NCBI GenBank assembly: GCA_031772625.1
Contig: CM062813.1
Span: 768,862,720 to 768,926,719 of the forward strand
From: Pinus tabuliformis
Taxonomy: Eukaryota > Streptophyta > Pinopsida > Pinales > Pinaceae
Reading direction: 5' to 3'
DNA: 64,000 bases
The notes beneath the pieces are model-generated. The model was not told the origin of the DNA and searched no databases. It worked only from the letters and a program-made list of their open reading frames with translations. Position 1 is the first letter of the stretch; each line of letters starts with the position of its first letter. Position numbers and translations under genes: made by a program. Positions 1 to 9,329 of the stretch are shown here, piece after piece.

Positions 1-96
1 CCACATGTGCACTAGTACCACGTGTACAAAGAAACACCTGCACAACGTGTGCACAAAATCACATGTAAATGGCACCACCTGCACAACGTGTACACA
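1..96. repeat. Short imperfect direct repeat
   Basis: A 22-base segment beginning CACCTGCACAACGTGT occurs at 35-56 and again at 75-96, 40 bases apart, with ACGTG-type words also near 20. No coding potential is visible. It abuts the left edge of the duplicated copia block. Confidence 0.5.
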
Positions 97-315
97 ACAG
101 AGGCAGAATACATGGCAACCACTCATGCAAGCAAGGAAGCAATTTGGTTGTAGAGATTGTGTTCAAGTATGGGGTTAGTACAGGGAGCTATAAGGATATA
201 CTGTGACAGCCAAAGTGCAACTTTCTTGGAAAACAACCCTGCTTATCATTCAAAGACAAAGCACGTTGATGTTCAGTATCACTTTGTGAGGGACACACTC
301 AAAATCACAAAATAA
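97..315 (+). pseudogene. Copia RNase H C-terminal fragment
   Basis: Only the last part of a Ty1/copia RNase H remains: TEAEYMA with the catalytic Glu, then a CDSQS segment with an Asp, then HSKTKHVDVQYHFVRD. The frame has a TAG in the Trp-Leu-Gln-Arg stretch near 150. It runs into foreign sequence after HFVRD and stops at TAA 313-315. It has the same truncated end as the complete copia copy at 5190. It is a relic with no possible activity. Confidence 0.85.
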
Positions 316-517
316 GCGCAAAAAATCACCAAAATACCAAAAGAACAATACTAACAACAAAGACCATGACTCAATCCCCTTGGCTCCCAAGGAAATATCA
401 ACCTGAGCCTTCTTCCAGATTTCATGGCAACCTCTCTTGCCATGCAACTCCTTGCATCATGTTGTCATTAACACATAACTGTTGGTGCAAAAATAAACAT
501 AAAAATACACCAGTTAC

Positions 518-694
518 CTTATCTGGTTGTGCCAAGCATGTTACTTGAAACTGAACACATCCATGCCATCTCTCAAGGGACTCCAATCCTTTGACAGATC
601 CACCTGCAAGTACGTGTTCATGAATATAGCATGTATCCACATAATGTTCGACAAGATTAAGGCTAAGAAGACTTCTTGTAGGAAAAGCACTCAT
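518..694 (-). other. Antisense exon-like segment, copy 1
   Basis: On the minus strand an open frame of about 59 codons runs from an ATG at 694 to an AG/GTAACTG junction at 518/517, which looks like a splice donor. It reads like ordinary protein (for example HYVDTCYIHEHV and LERWHGCVQFQV). A different minus frame upstream (about 700-790) is also open and protein-like. I do not recognise the protein. It lies inside the duplicated copia-linked block, so it could be a captured piece of host gene. It could also simply be an open antisense frame. Confidence 0.3.
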
Positions 695-795
695 TCATTT
701 GGAATTGGGGTTTCCAAACATAGCCAAGGGAATTCTTTCCCAATTCCTTTATTTGAACTTTTCCTTGCTGTAATTGAGTGTTACTATGCATTGTC

Positions 796-1285
796 TGTAG
801 GGTTGTGTTCTATTCTTTCCACGACTAACCCATGTAGTGAACCGAGGGGTTAGAGGGTGGGCAAAGCCCCCCATTCATTGTGCCAATTGTGCAACAGGGG
901 GGTCACAGGGGGGCGGCAGCCCCCCCTGTCTAGGGGGTTTGACAGGGGCGGGTAGCCCTCCTCTATGGGGTCCGGGGCAGCGCGTCGGGAATTTTTTTTT
1001 TTGGACCCTATATTAGGTTGGGTGAACCTACCTATGGTTTTCAATCCATGGTTTTGGATGCGATGGTTTTTGGTCCATGGTATTGGATGCTTCGGCATGT
1101 ATAAATATGTATTGTAACATTGAAAGGAATATAATGAAAAATCAAGCTGGTAGTCCTAGTTTTGGGATCCAGTGGGAAAATCTCTGTGTATATGTGTTTT
1201 ATGTGTTATGCTCTCGCATTGTTTATTTTTCTGTGTTTTAGAATTCATATGTAGGTAATTTTTGTATGGGGTTAAAACCTAGATT
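796..1285 (+). repeat. Copia 5' LTR (limits approximate)
   Basis: This stretch lies between the end of the duplicated block and the primer binding site. It contains G- and C-rich runs (about 890-985), a TATAAATA box at 1100-1107 and an A-rich region beyond it, as expected for a copia promoter LTR. The outer limits are uncertain because no partner LTR exists in the window and no clear TG...CA ends can be fixed. Confidence 0.65.
1100..1107 (+). promoter_or_regulatory. TATA box of copia LTR
   Basis: TATAAATA stands about 180 bp before the primer binding site, inside the presumed LTR. This is a normal position for the retroelement promoter. Confidence 0.5.
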
Positions 1286-1297
1286 TGGTATCAGAGC
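1286..1297 (+). other. Primer binding site, initiator tRNA-Met
   Basis: TGGTATCAGAGC is complementary to the 3' end of plant initiator tRNA-Met, the usual primer of plant copia elements. It marks the start of the internal region. Confidence 0.9.
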
Positions 1298-1405
1298 TAT
1301 TTTGGCTTCAAGGGGATGCCTTTGTTGCTGAGGGATTTCGCTCGGGCCTGTGGTAGACCCTCTTCAGTGGGAGATATGCAAGATCGATTCTTGTGGTAAA
1401 AGAAG

Positions 1406-2206
1406 ATGGTGAGCAGTGGAAAGATAGAGATCGAGAAATTTAATGGTCAAAGTTTTGAGTTGTGGAAACTCAAGATGGAGGATCTGTTGGTGGATAAATA
1501 TCAGTGGATCGCGGTAGATCCGGGTACTAAACCAACGGGAGTGTCTGATGAAGAATGGAAGAAGTTGGATCGGAAGGAAAAAAGCTCAATAAGATTGTGT
1601 GTCTCATATTCAATATTGCTGAATGTATCAAGGGAATCTATAGCGAAGGCTTTGTGGGACAAGTTAGGGACTTTGTACCAACCTAAGTCTCTGGTGAATA
1701 AACTGTTCTTGCGGAAAAAGTTGTATAACCTGAGGATGAAAGATGGAGACTCGATGACAGAGCATCTGAACGCATTTAATACTGTGGTAAGTCAATTAGC
1801 ATTTGTTGATATTAAAATTTTAGATGAAGATAAGTGCATCAGTTTGTTGTGTTCTCTACCAGATTTGTGGGATAGTCTGGTTATTGCAATAGGTAGCAAT
1901 GCAACTGCCTTGTAGTTTGATGAAATAGTCTCAGCCTTGCTGATGGAGGAGATGAGACGGAAAAATATGGAGAGCCAGAATGGTGATGCCTTTTCTGTAT
2001 GAGGACGGTCCCAGAACAGAAACAAAAATAAGTCATTGAGTGGGAGATCTAAATCTCCAGGAAAACCTATAAAGGTGGTGTGATGGAAATGCGGAAAGGA
2101 AGTGCACTACAAAAGGGAATGTAAATCTAAAGCTCCTGATAAAGGAAAGGGATTTGATGATGCTCCTTCTATAGAGGAGAAAACCACCTCAGATGAAGGT
2201 GGAATG
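1406..2206 (+). pseudogene. Copia Gag (broken)
   Basis: The frame opens with ATG at 1406 and encodes a copia Gag of the UBN2/DUF4219 type: FNGQSFELWKLKMEDLL near the start, then ALWDKLGTLY and MTEHLNAFN. It is interrupted by TAG at 1913. Read on in the same frame, it reaches a zinc knuckle whose first Cys codon is TGA (2081-2083) and whose Gly before His is Val (KEVHYKREC). A GT duplication at 2206-2209 then throws the frame relative to protease. Gag would package the element RNA in virus-like particles. This copy cannot make a full one. Confidence 0.85.
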
Positions 2207-2742
2207 TGTACTTGGCTTCTTCAAGTACACATGTAGATCATGAGGCATGGTTGATTGACTCAGGTGCATCCTTTCACTTCACTCCCCATAGAGAGTGGTT
2301 CTGTGAGTATGAGAAATACGATGGTGGTGATGTCTTCTTGGGGGATGATAGGAAGGCTAGAATCATTGTTCGCAGAAAAGAAAAGTTGAAGTTGCAAGGT
2401 GGAAGGGTTAGAACACTTCCGGGTGTTCTACATATTCCTGCATTGGCTAGAAATCTGATTTCTGTAAGCAAGCTAGATGATGCAGGTGTAAAGACAGTTT
2501 TCGAGAAAGATACCTGAAAGATGGTTTGGGAAGCACTGGTATTGATGGGGGGAGTTCATATTGGAACTCGGTACAAGCTGCAAGGTAGCACTGTTGTTGA
2601 TGGGTGCAACAGTTCTGTGGTTCCTGAAAGTGGAGCTGAAAATATAGTTGTCTCTGCAGAGAAGACCATGCTATGGAATCAAAGGCTTGGACATATTAGA
2701 GAGAAGGGCCTTCGAATACTTCATGGTAAAGGTATGGTATAA
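2206..2742 (+). pseudogene. Copia protease and pre-integrase region (broken)
   Basis: The aspartic protease is shown by WLIDSGASFHFTP, with the catalytic DSG near 2257, followed by LPGVLHIPALARNLISV, the end of a copia protease. TGA at 2515-2517 replaces a residue in the following segment. After it the GAG-pre-integrase domain reads on in the same frame (LWNQRLGHIREKGLRIL, containing the first zinc-binding His) to a TAA at 2740. The Gag frame is two bases out of register just upstream. Confidence 0.85.
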
Positions 2743-3700
2743 GGTATGAGTAATAGCTCTCTGGATTTTGTTTTCTGTGAAAATTATGTATACGGGAAGT
2801 AGAATCGTGTGAGTTTCCCCTCTGGTGGTAAGAGGGTGAAACAGATATTAGAGCTTGTGCACAGTGATGTGTTTGGACTTGTGAAGGTTCCATCACTGGG
2901 TAAGTATATGTACCATGTATCATTTATAGATGACTTCTCAAGGATACATGGATATATTTCATTAAGAATAAATCTGAAGTCTTTGACAGGTTTAAAGAAT
3001 TTAAGGCTTTGGTGGAAAACCAGACAGAGAAGAAGATAAAGGTGCTAAGGATAGATAATGGTGGATAGTTTTGCAGTAAGGAATTTGAAGAATTTTGTAA
3101 GAAGTATGGTATAGCACGGAAAAATACTACTCCATATACACCTCAGTAAAATGGAGTTGCAGAAAGAATGAACAAGACGTTGCTGGAAAGTGCAAGAAGC
3201 ATGCTCAGTGGTGCCGGGTTAGGACAAGAATTCTGGGTAGAGGCAGTGGAGACAACATGTTACCTGGTCAACATATCACCTTCATCAGCGTTGGAGGATA
3301 AGACTCCACAAGAGGTATGGACTAGTAAGAAACCCTCTCTTTCACATCTAAGGGTATTTGGATGTGATGCATATGTACATGTTCTAAAGGAGAAACGAAC
3401 CAAATTGGATAGTAAATCTGAAAAGTGCATCTTTATTGGGTATAAGGATGGTTTAAAGGGTTATAAGCTTTGGAACCCAACAACAAGGAAGGTTGTGTAC
3501 AATCGAGATGTGGTGTTCAGAGAGGTGAAAGATGTTATTAAACATGAAGTCCAACCAAAGGAACCTGAGAAGATAGAGTTTGAGTTAAAGGAGGAAGAAT
3601 CAGACTCTACAGCAGAGGAGGAATTAGAAGATGAAGAGCCACAAACTCCGGGTGTAAGAAGATCAGTTCGAGAAAGAAGGCAACCAGAAAGGTATAGTCC
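2743..3700 (+). pseudogene. Copia integrase (broken)
   Basis: The catalytic core shows LVHSDVFG with the first Asp, RIDNGG with the second Asp (3054-3056) and GVAERMNKTLLE with the Glu. Three defects break it: a one-base deletion near 2943 after DDFSR, a TAG at 3066-3068 directly after DNGG, and a TAA at 3147-3149 in TPYTPQ-NG. The C-terminal part (KVVYNRDVVF) and an acidic linker follow in one open frame from 3168. Integrase lies upstream of RT, as in all Ty1/copia elements. Confidence 0.85.
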
Positions 3701-4628
3701 ATCTGCTTTCTGTTCAAATTTTTCTTTATCTATTACTGATGATGATCCCAAAAATGTGAAGGAGGCAGTAGATTCAGAGGATGGAAAACTCTGGAAAGAG
3801 GCCATGGTTGATGAAATGACATCTCTACACAAAAATGAGGCTTGGGATCTGGTGGAGTTGCCGGCTGGAAGGAAACACATTGGCATCAAATGGGTGTTCA
3901 AGAAGAAGACAAATGCAAAAGGAAAGGTGGAGAAATGCAAATCTCGGTTGGTAGCAAAAGGTTATTCCCAGGTGTTGGGAATTGATTTTGGTGATATTTT
4001 TTCTCTTGTTTCCAAGGTAACTTCTATTAGGTTACTTTTATATGTTGTTGTTGCTTTTTATTTTGAGGTAGAACAGATGGATGTGAAAACAACATTTCTT
4101 CACGGGGATCTCGAAGAGGAGATCTACATGAAGCAACCTGAAGGCTTTGCAGTGAAGGGTAAGAAAGAACTGGTATGCAAGTTAAAGAAGTCTCTGTATG
4201 GGTTAAAACAGCCACCAAGAATGTGGTATCATAAATTTGATACATTTATACGGGGACTTGGCTTCACCAGAAACAAAGAAGATCACTGTGTGTATTTTAA
4301 ATTAATTGGTGACTGTGTTATTTATCTAGTCTTGTATGTGGATGATACGTTGCTGGTTGGAAATGACAGAGAAATTATCCAGGATTTGAAGACCCAATTG
4401 TCCTCCAAATTCGACATGAAAGATATTGGCGCTGCAAACTGTATTTTGGGCATGGAAATTAAAAGAGATCGGGTAAAGAGGAAGCTCTGGTTAAACCAGA
4501 GGAAGTATATCGAGACAATATTGCAGAGGTTTAATATGCAAGATAGTAAACTGGTGAAGGTTCCTATTCCTGTAGGTGTAAATTTATTTGCTGAATAGTG
4601 TCCCAAGACACAAGAAGAGGAAGAGGGT
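3700..4628 (+). pseudogene. Copia reverse transcriptase (mostly open)
   Basis: The RVT_2-type RT lies in the long open frame 3168-4598. WKEAMVDEM and WDLVELP open it, IKWVFKKK and EQMDVKTTFLHGDL follow with the first catalytic Asp, and YVDDTLLVG near 4336 holds the YVDD active site. It ends at TAG 4596-4598, and RNase H resumes in the same frame. Within this stretch the RT catalytic residues look intact, but the element around it is dead. Confidence 0.9.
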
Positions 4629-5190
4629 ATGTCCCATGTTCCATATGCAAGTGTAGCTGGTAGCCTGATGTATGCAATGGTCTATACTAGACCAGAAATT
4701 GCACATGCAGTGGGCGTATTGAGCAGGTTTATGTCAAAACTAGGGAAGGAGCATTGGATAGCAACGAAGCGGGTTTTCAGGTATTTGTGTGGCACTAGTG
4801 ATTATGGTTTGTGCTACCAAGGAAGACTAGGATTGGATAGAGTTTTGGATATTCGTGGCTTTGTTGATTCCAACTGGGTTGGAGATTTGGATCATAGAAG
4901 ATCTACAAGTGGGTATGTGTTTAACCTATTTGGAGGTGCAGCCAGTTGGATGAGTAAGAAACAATTTGTAGTGGCACTATCAACTACAGAGGCAGAATAC
5001 ATGGCAACCACTAATGCAAGCAAGGAAGCAGTTTGGTTGCAGAGATTGTGTTCAAGTATGGGGTTAGTATAGGGAGCTATAAGGATAGATTGTGACAACC
5101 AAAGTGAAATTTTCTTGCCAAAGAACCCTTCTTATCATTCAAAGACAAAGCACATTGATTTTTAGTATCACTTTGTGAGGGACACACTCA
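4629..5190 (+). pseudogene. Copia RNase H, truncated
   Basis: VPYASVAGSLMYAM, FVDSNWVGDLD (Asp), STTEAEYMA (Glu) and IDCDNQS (Asp) identify the copia RNase H. TAG at 5070-5072 follows SSMGLV, and another TAG lies near 5162 in HIDF-YHF. The coding sequence ends at HFVRD and runs directly into unrelated DNA. The last part is repeated at 97-315 with the same fusion. Confidence 0.85.
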
Positions 5191-5684
5191 AAATCACAAA
5201 CCAAGCGCAACAAATCACCAAAATACCAAAAGAACAATACTAACAACAAATACCATGACTCAATCCCCTTGGTTCCCAAGGAATTATCAACCTGAGCCTT
5301 CTTCGAGATTTCATGGCAACCTCTCTTGCCATGCAACTCCCTGCATCATGTTTTCATTAACACATAACTGTCAGTGCATAAATAAACATAAAAATACACC
5401 AGTTACCTCATTTGGTTGTGCCAAGCATGTTACTTGAAACTGAACACATCCATGCCATCTCTCAAGGGACTCCAATCCTTTGACAGATCCACCTGCAAGT
5501 ACATGTTCATGAATATAGCATGTATCCACATAATGTTTGACAAGATTAAGGTTAAGAAGACTTCCTGTAGGAAAAGCACTCATTCATTTTGAATTGGGGT
5601 TTCCAAACATAGCCAAGGGAATTCTTTCCCAATTCCTTTCTTTGAACTTTTCCTTGTTGCAATTGAGTGTTACTATGCACTGTC
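4986..5684. repeat. 699-bp duplicated block, copy 2
   Basis: This is the partner of 97-795. It starts inside RNase H and ends at GCACTGTC, after which the sequence changes to AT-rich DNA of the neighbouring minus-strand element instead of an LTR. Confidence 0.9.
5407..5583 (-). other. Antisense exon-like segment, copy 2
   Basis: This is the counterpart of 518-694 with the same open minus frame and the same G/GTAACTG junction, here at 5407/5406. A few amino acids differ. Conservation of the open frame in both copies is suggestive but weak, because the whole block differs by only about 5 percent. Confidence 0.3.
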
Positions 5685-6648
5685 ACTTCACCCGACTGTT
5701 AGTGATATAAACACATCAACTATGACCTTGTCAGGATAATACCAATATACTTCCTGCAACTACTCACATGTGTCAACCACATGTTCCAAATATCAAGACA
5801 ATCATATCTATCAATTTGAAATCAAATTTTATAAACAATCATGTCATAATCCATAGTCAACTCATAGCCATTAGACATAATGCTACAACTATCACCTGCT
5901 TACATGCAATAACATATCAACTGTCTCGACACATATGTATTAGTACAATCATCCTAAAACAATATCATTTGAACACATACTCATATTATTCAATTCATCA
6001 AACACTCAACCAACTTGAAAACATACCATGTTAACTAAATTAACTAGATGATCTAGTCAAATAGTCAAGCACCACATATACAACATAAGAAAACTCGTAC
6101 CTTACTGTATCTCAGGCAAGGCTATCTTGTCTGCACAATCAATCCATATTAGCACAATATAACTTCTTAACACATCAACTCAAACACAAGTAAGATCATT
6201 ATATTCAAATAGTCACTAGCTAGCATGTTTACATGCTAACTCATACACAATCACCATTCACACATATGCAAAGTCAATCTATATTAGTACAACACCATAT
6301 CACAAATAAGTCGGATCATACCTGAATATCACAACCATAACCATCTGCATATGCCAAACTAGGTTAACACAATACATATAACATGAAGATCTTCAATGCA
6401 ATGAACATAACCATCACGCATATGACCAATCCAAATTACAACATCAAGATCTCAATGAAATAACCCTAATCATCAAGTTAACCTATAAGATACTTCATCA
6501 ATAAAATGTAACATAACCATCAAGTTATCTAATATAAAACAAAAATAGGAATGCATACAACTACAAGTTACTATCATTATTGACTATCTGACACATGTGC
6601 ATATAACTACACAAATCAACTAACATCTATCATGAATGTAACCATAAC
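5685..6648 (-). other. Internal DNA of minus-strand LTR element, outer part
   Basis: AT-rich sequence full of short CA/AT words (AACATCAA, CATATG) with no reading frame that resembles a protein on either strand. It continues on the other side of the LINE insertion, which places it in the same element as the LTR at 9330-11447. The left boundary is an abrupt junction with the copia-linked block. Confidence 0.5.
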
Positions 6649-6666
6649 ATCAAAAGATATGTACAT
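6649..6666. repeat. LINE target site duplication, 5' copy
   Basis: ATCAAAAGATATGTACAT matches 8645-8662 with one T/C difference and flanks the LINE exactly. Confidence 0.9.
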
Positions 6667-8414
6667 TGCTCGAAGCCACCCCAGTATTTTGGATGGCCCT
6701 GGCATGGATTCCAAGGAACATCTTGGCCAAGATACAACAATTGTGTAACCGATACTTGTGGGCTGGAAATCAAGACAAACGAACATTTGCTTGGATAGGC
6801 TGGAATAAGATTACTCTTCCAAAGAAGTGGGGCGGATGGGGACTGAAGGAGCTCCCATTATTTGCAAAAGCACTGGCTGGCAAAATGGGTTGGGCTCTTC
6901 TGACCACCCACAGCCTTTGGACTAGCATAGTTTTCCACAAATATATCTGGCCCCTCAACATCAGTGACTGGGCTAGGCTGCCGACCTGGAATAAAGTTGG
7001 AATATCATCGATCTGGAAGGCCCTACTGCACTCCTTACCTCTCATCAGGGATAACATTGTTTGGCGAATCAGAGATGGTAACAGTGCTAGAATTGGTCTT
7101 GACCCCTGGTCGGGCAGTGGTGGCAGACACACTCTCCCTCATGACCTTATCGCTTTCCTTACAGCTCGTAACATAAAGGTCTTTTCACAGATTGCAGACC
7201 CAGCACACACAGACATCTTTCAACAAGCATGGAAATCGGCTGATCTTTTGAATATCCCGAGGAGATGGCATGCGGTATGGGAACAGTACCGAGAAGCTTT
7301 AATGGAAGCTCATATCAGAATTACAGAGGGCCCGGATGAACTCATCTGGCACCTCGCTGACCACGGCTCCTACACCCCCAAGGAAGGCTATTTACATCTC
7401 ATTGATCACAGAAAGCCTGAGGCTCTTGAATCTTGGTGGCAGCATATATGGAAATTGACTGCCTCCCCGCGATCGAAGCTATTTTATTGGTGCATCCTCA
7501 GGAACAAAGTCCCCACCTGCGACCAACTCATGAAAAGAGCCATCCACGGACCATCCCGATGTGTCTTTTGTAAGGAGGATTCGGAATCTATAGAGCATAT
7601 ATTTCTGAACTGTCAAGCTACTGTAGAACTGTGGCGGAACATAAAATCACACATCAACTTCGAAGGAGCCTGGGAGGGACCAAACATTAAACATGCCTGG
7701 ACAGCATGGGATAAGAAACACAGGGGATCGAAAATGATAAATCTACCAATCATAGTAAACTGGGCTTTATGGAAATCCCGAAATAAAGCCATCTTCAAAG
7801 AGGAGCCAATCCACTGGACGCTGCTTGAAACTAGTATTGTGGTGGCCCTCCAAGAATTGCCCGACCCTCCCCCGCCATCTACAAGACAGCCTGCTCCGCA
7901 TCCTCCCTTAGACACTAGCATGCCGTGGGCATATTTTGACGGAGCCGCAACTCAGCAAAGTTGTGGAGGCAGTTTCATACTTCATACATCTGAAAATCAC
8001 CTATACAAAATCAAGGCTGGCCTGGGGGTTGGCACCAATAATTTCACTGAGCTAATTACACTCCGTCACCTTCTTCATTTTGCACTGAGGCATCACTGCA
8101 TGAGCATAAATATTTATGGAGACTCACAGATTATTGTAAATTGGATAAATGGCACTGCTACTTGTCACACACACACTCTCAGCGCTATATTACAAGAAGC
8201 ACTCCATTTCAAAGCAGCTTTTAATCATATTAACATCTCTCATATATACAGGGAACATAATGAGGGTGCCGACAAACTTTCCAAGGAGGCATCGTTGATG
8301 GATAGAGGTCTATGGGAGATTACAGAGATCACTGATCAGCAGGAGCAGAAGTTTTATCACAGACCTTATATAGATCCAGGATACCCAACCCTGGATCAGC
8401 ATATAGATCCTTAG
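6666..8414 (+). pseudogene. LINE ORF2 C-terminal part (RT end, zf-RVT, RNase H)
   Basis: One frame of about 580 codons stays open to TAG 8412-8414, with no stop despite the truncation. Early residues (CNRYLWAG and KKWGGWGLKEL) match the region after the RT fingers and palm. Residues about 270-330 form the zf-RVT zinc-binding domain (LFYWCILRNKVPTCDQL, CVFC, EHIFLNC). The C-terminal RNase H has Asp in YFDGAA, Glu in TNNFTEL, Asp in YGDSQII and Asp in EGADKLSKEAS, so all four catalytic acids are present. There is no start codon of its own. An open frame this long suggests a fairly recent insertion. Confidence 0.9.
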
Positions 8415-8644
8415 ACTAAACTTTTTTGACAGCTTTTTGATAGCACTCTATAGAAATATCTCTGCAAATTTTGTTATAAATTTTAAATGAACAGCAAGTG
8501 TAGCGAACAGATAGCATACCCTGCGTGGTAGTGCGACAAAACTGTTATTTTTTGATGATGCATCTGAATATATTCAGACTCTATATGTAATTATTTTTGA
8601 CATAATTTAATGAAATATACAGTGATTTTTCCAGAGGAAAAAAA
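6667..8644 (+). mobile_element. 5'-truncated LINE (non-LTR retrotransposon)
   Basis: About 1.98 kb bounded by an 18-bp target duplication and ending in A8 at 8638-8645. The 5' end is missing: the reading frame starts abruptly inside the RT C-terminal region, so endonuclease and RT core are absent. Truncation by incomplete reverse transcription is typical of LINEs. It landed in the AT-rich internal DNA of the minus-strand LTR element, so it is younger than that element. Confidence 0.92.
8415..8637 (+). other. LINE 3' untranslated region
   Basis: AT-rich sequence between the ORF2 stop and the A8 tail, with no reading frame. It ends CCAGAGG directly before the A run. Confidence 0.7.
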
Positions 8645-8662
8645 ATCAAAAGACATGTACAT
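8645..8662. repeat. LINE target site duplication, 3' copy
   Basis: ATCAAAAGACATGTACAT follows the A run directly and repeats 6649-6666 with one mismatch. Confidence 0.9.
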
Positions 8663-9314
8663 AAACCTAATGTATATAACCGTAATGCATATAAAATTTC
8701 TTAACCTACATACCTTCATGTCAACATACAATACATGTATGATGATCTTCTCTTAACCCAAAGCCTAATGTTGTAACCTCATTTTGATGATATGCATCTC
8801 CTGCTCTATCTTAGCCAAAACGTTATCATCATAACATTCCAATATCACCCTGATGACATAAATTGCATATGATGACTTCACAAGGCATGTTTGACCTACT
8901 ATTCATGCATAACTATAACCATGACCTCATGCATGACATCTACCATTACTCCATTGAACACATTGCCACATGTAACCATCAGCATGCATAAGAAATGCCT
9001 AATCAACTAAACATATGTATGAACACATGTAGTCAAGCATAAGCAATCAATTCTTGTAACCAACCTACAAGACTGATACATGTAATCAATCATAACAAGA
9101 ATGCAACCTAACATACAAGGAAGTAATCAAGCTACATATAATCATGTAACCAGTCATATACTCCTCACGATACATTCCACAAAATCAAATCAAGTTCTTC
9201 ATGACAACCTTACTATAGTCATGATCAATCATTATGCAATGCAAGTGTAAGAGACACACATGCAACTGACATGCATGCATGACCAACACATTCACCCAAG
9301 GAGAGTGCAACCAC
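8663..9314 (-). other. Internal DNA of minus-strand LTR element, inner part
   Basis: AT-rich noncoding sequence of the same composition as 5685-6648. It adjoins the primer binding site and so is the leader of the minus-strand element. I see no conserved reading frame. Confidence 0.5.
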
Positions 9315-9326
9315 GCTCTGATACCA
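9315..9326 (-). other. Primer binding site of minus-strand element
   Basis: GCTCTGATACCA on the plus strand is the reverse complement of TGGTATCAGAGC, the initiator tRNA-Met primer site. It sits three bases inside the LTR edge, which fixes the minus orientation of this element. Confidence 0.88.
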
Positions 9327-9329
9327 CTA

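Larger units (their letters stand above)
97..795. repeat. 699-bp duplicated block, copy 1
   Basis: This block matches 4986-5684 base for base in length, with roughly 5 percent substitutions and no indels that I can see. It joins the 3' end of a copia RNase H reading frame to an unrelated segment, and the junction lies at the same place in both copies. Similarity starts sharply at ACAGAGGCAG and ends at GCATTGTC/GCACTGTC. Copy 1 is followed directly by the copia LTR and copy 2 by unrelated DNA. That fits two tandem copia copies that once shared an LTR, or a later segmental duplication. Confidence 0.9.
796..5684 (+). mobile_element. Ty1/copia element, degenerate, no 3' LTR
   Basis: The order is LTR, primer binding site, gag, protease, integrase, RT, RNase H. 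Integrase before RT defines Ty1/copia. The coding region carries at least eight in-frame stops and two frameshifts, so it is dead. RNase H breaks off after HFVRD near 5190 and is followed by about 490 bp of foreign sequence. No second LTR follows. The block upstream (97-795) repeats the element's own 3' end, so the LTR here once probably sat between two tandem copies. Confidence 0.85.

Noticed and set aside
3461..3940. 159-codon minus-strand frame inside copia
   Set aside because: It overlaps the clear integrase/RT linker on the plus strand and shows no motif.
4320..4360. YVDD motif as a sign of an integrated DNA virus
   Set aside because: The surrounding domain order, the LTR and the tRNA primer site show a Ty1/copia retrotransposon. 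No coat or movement protein is present.
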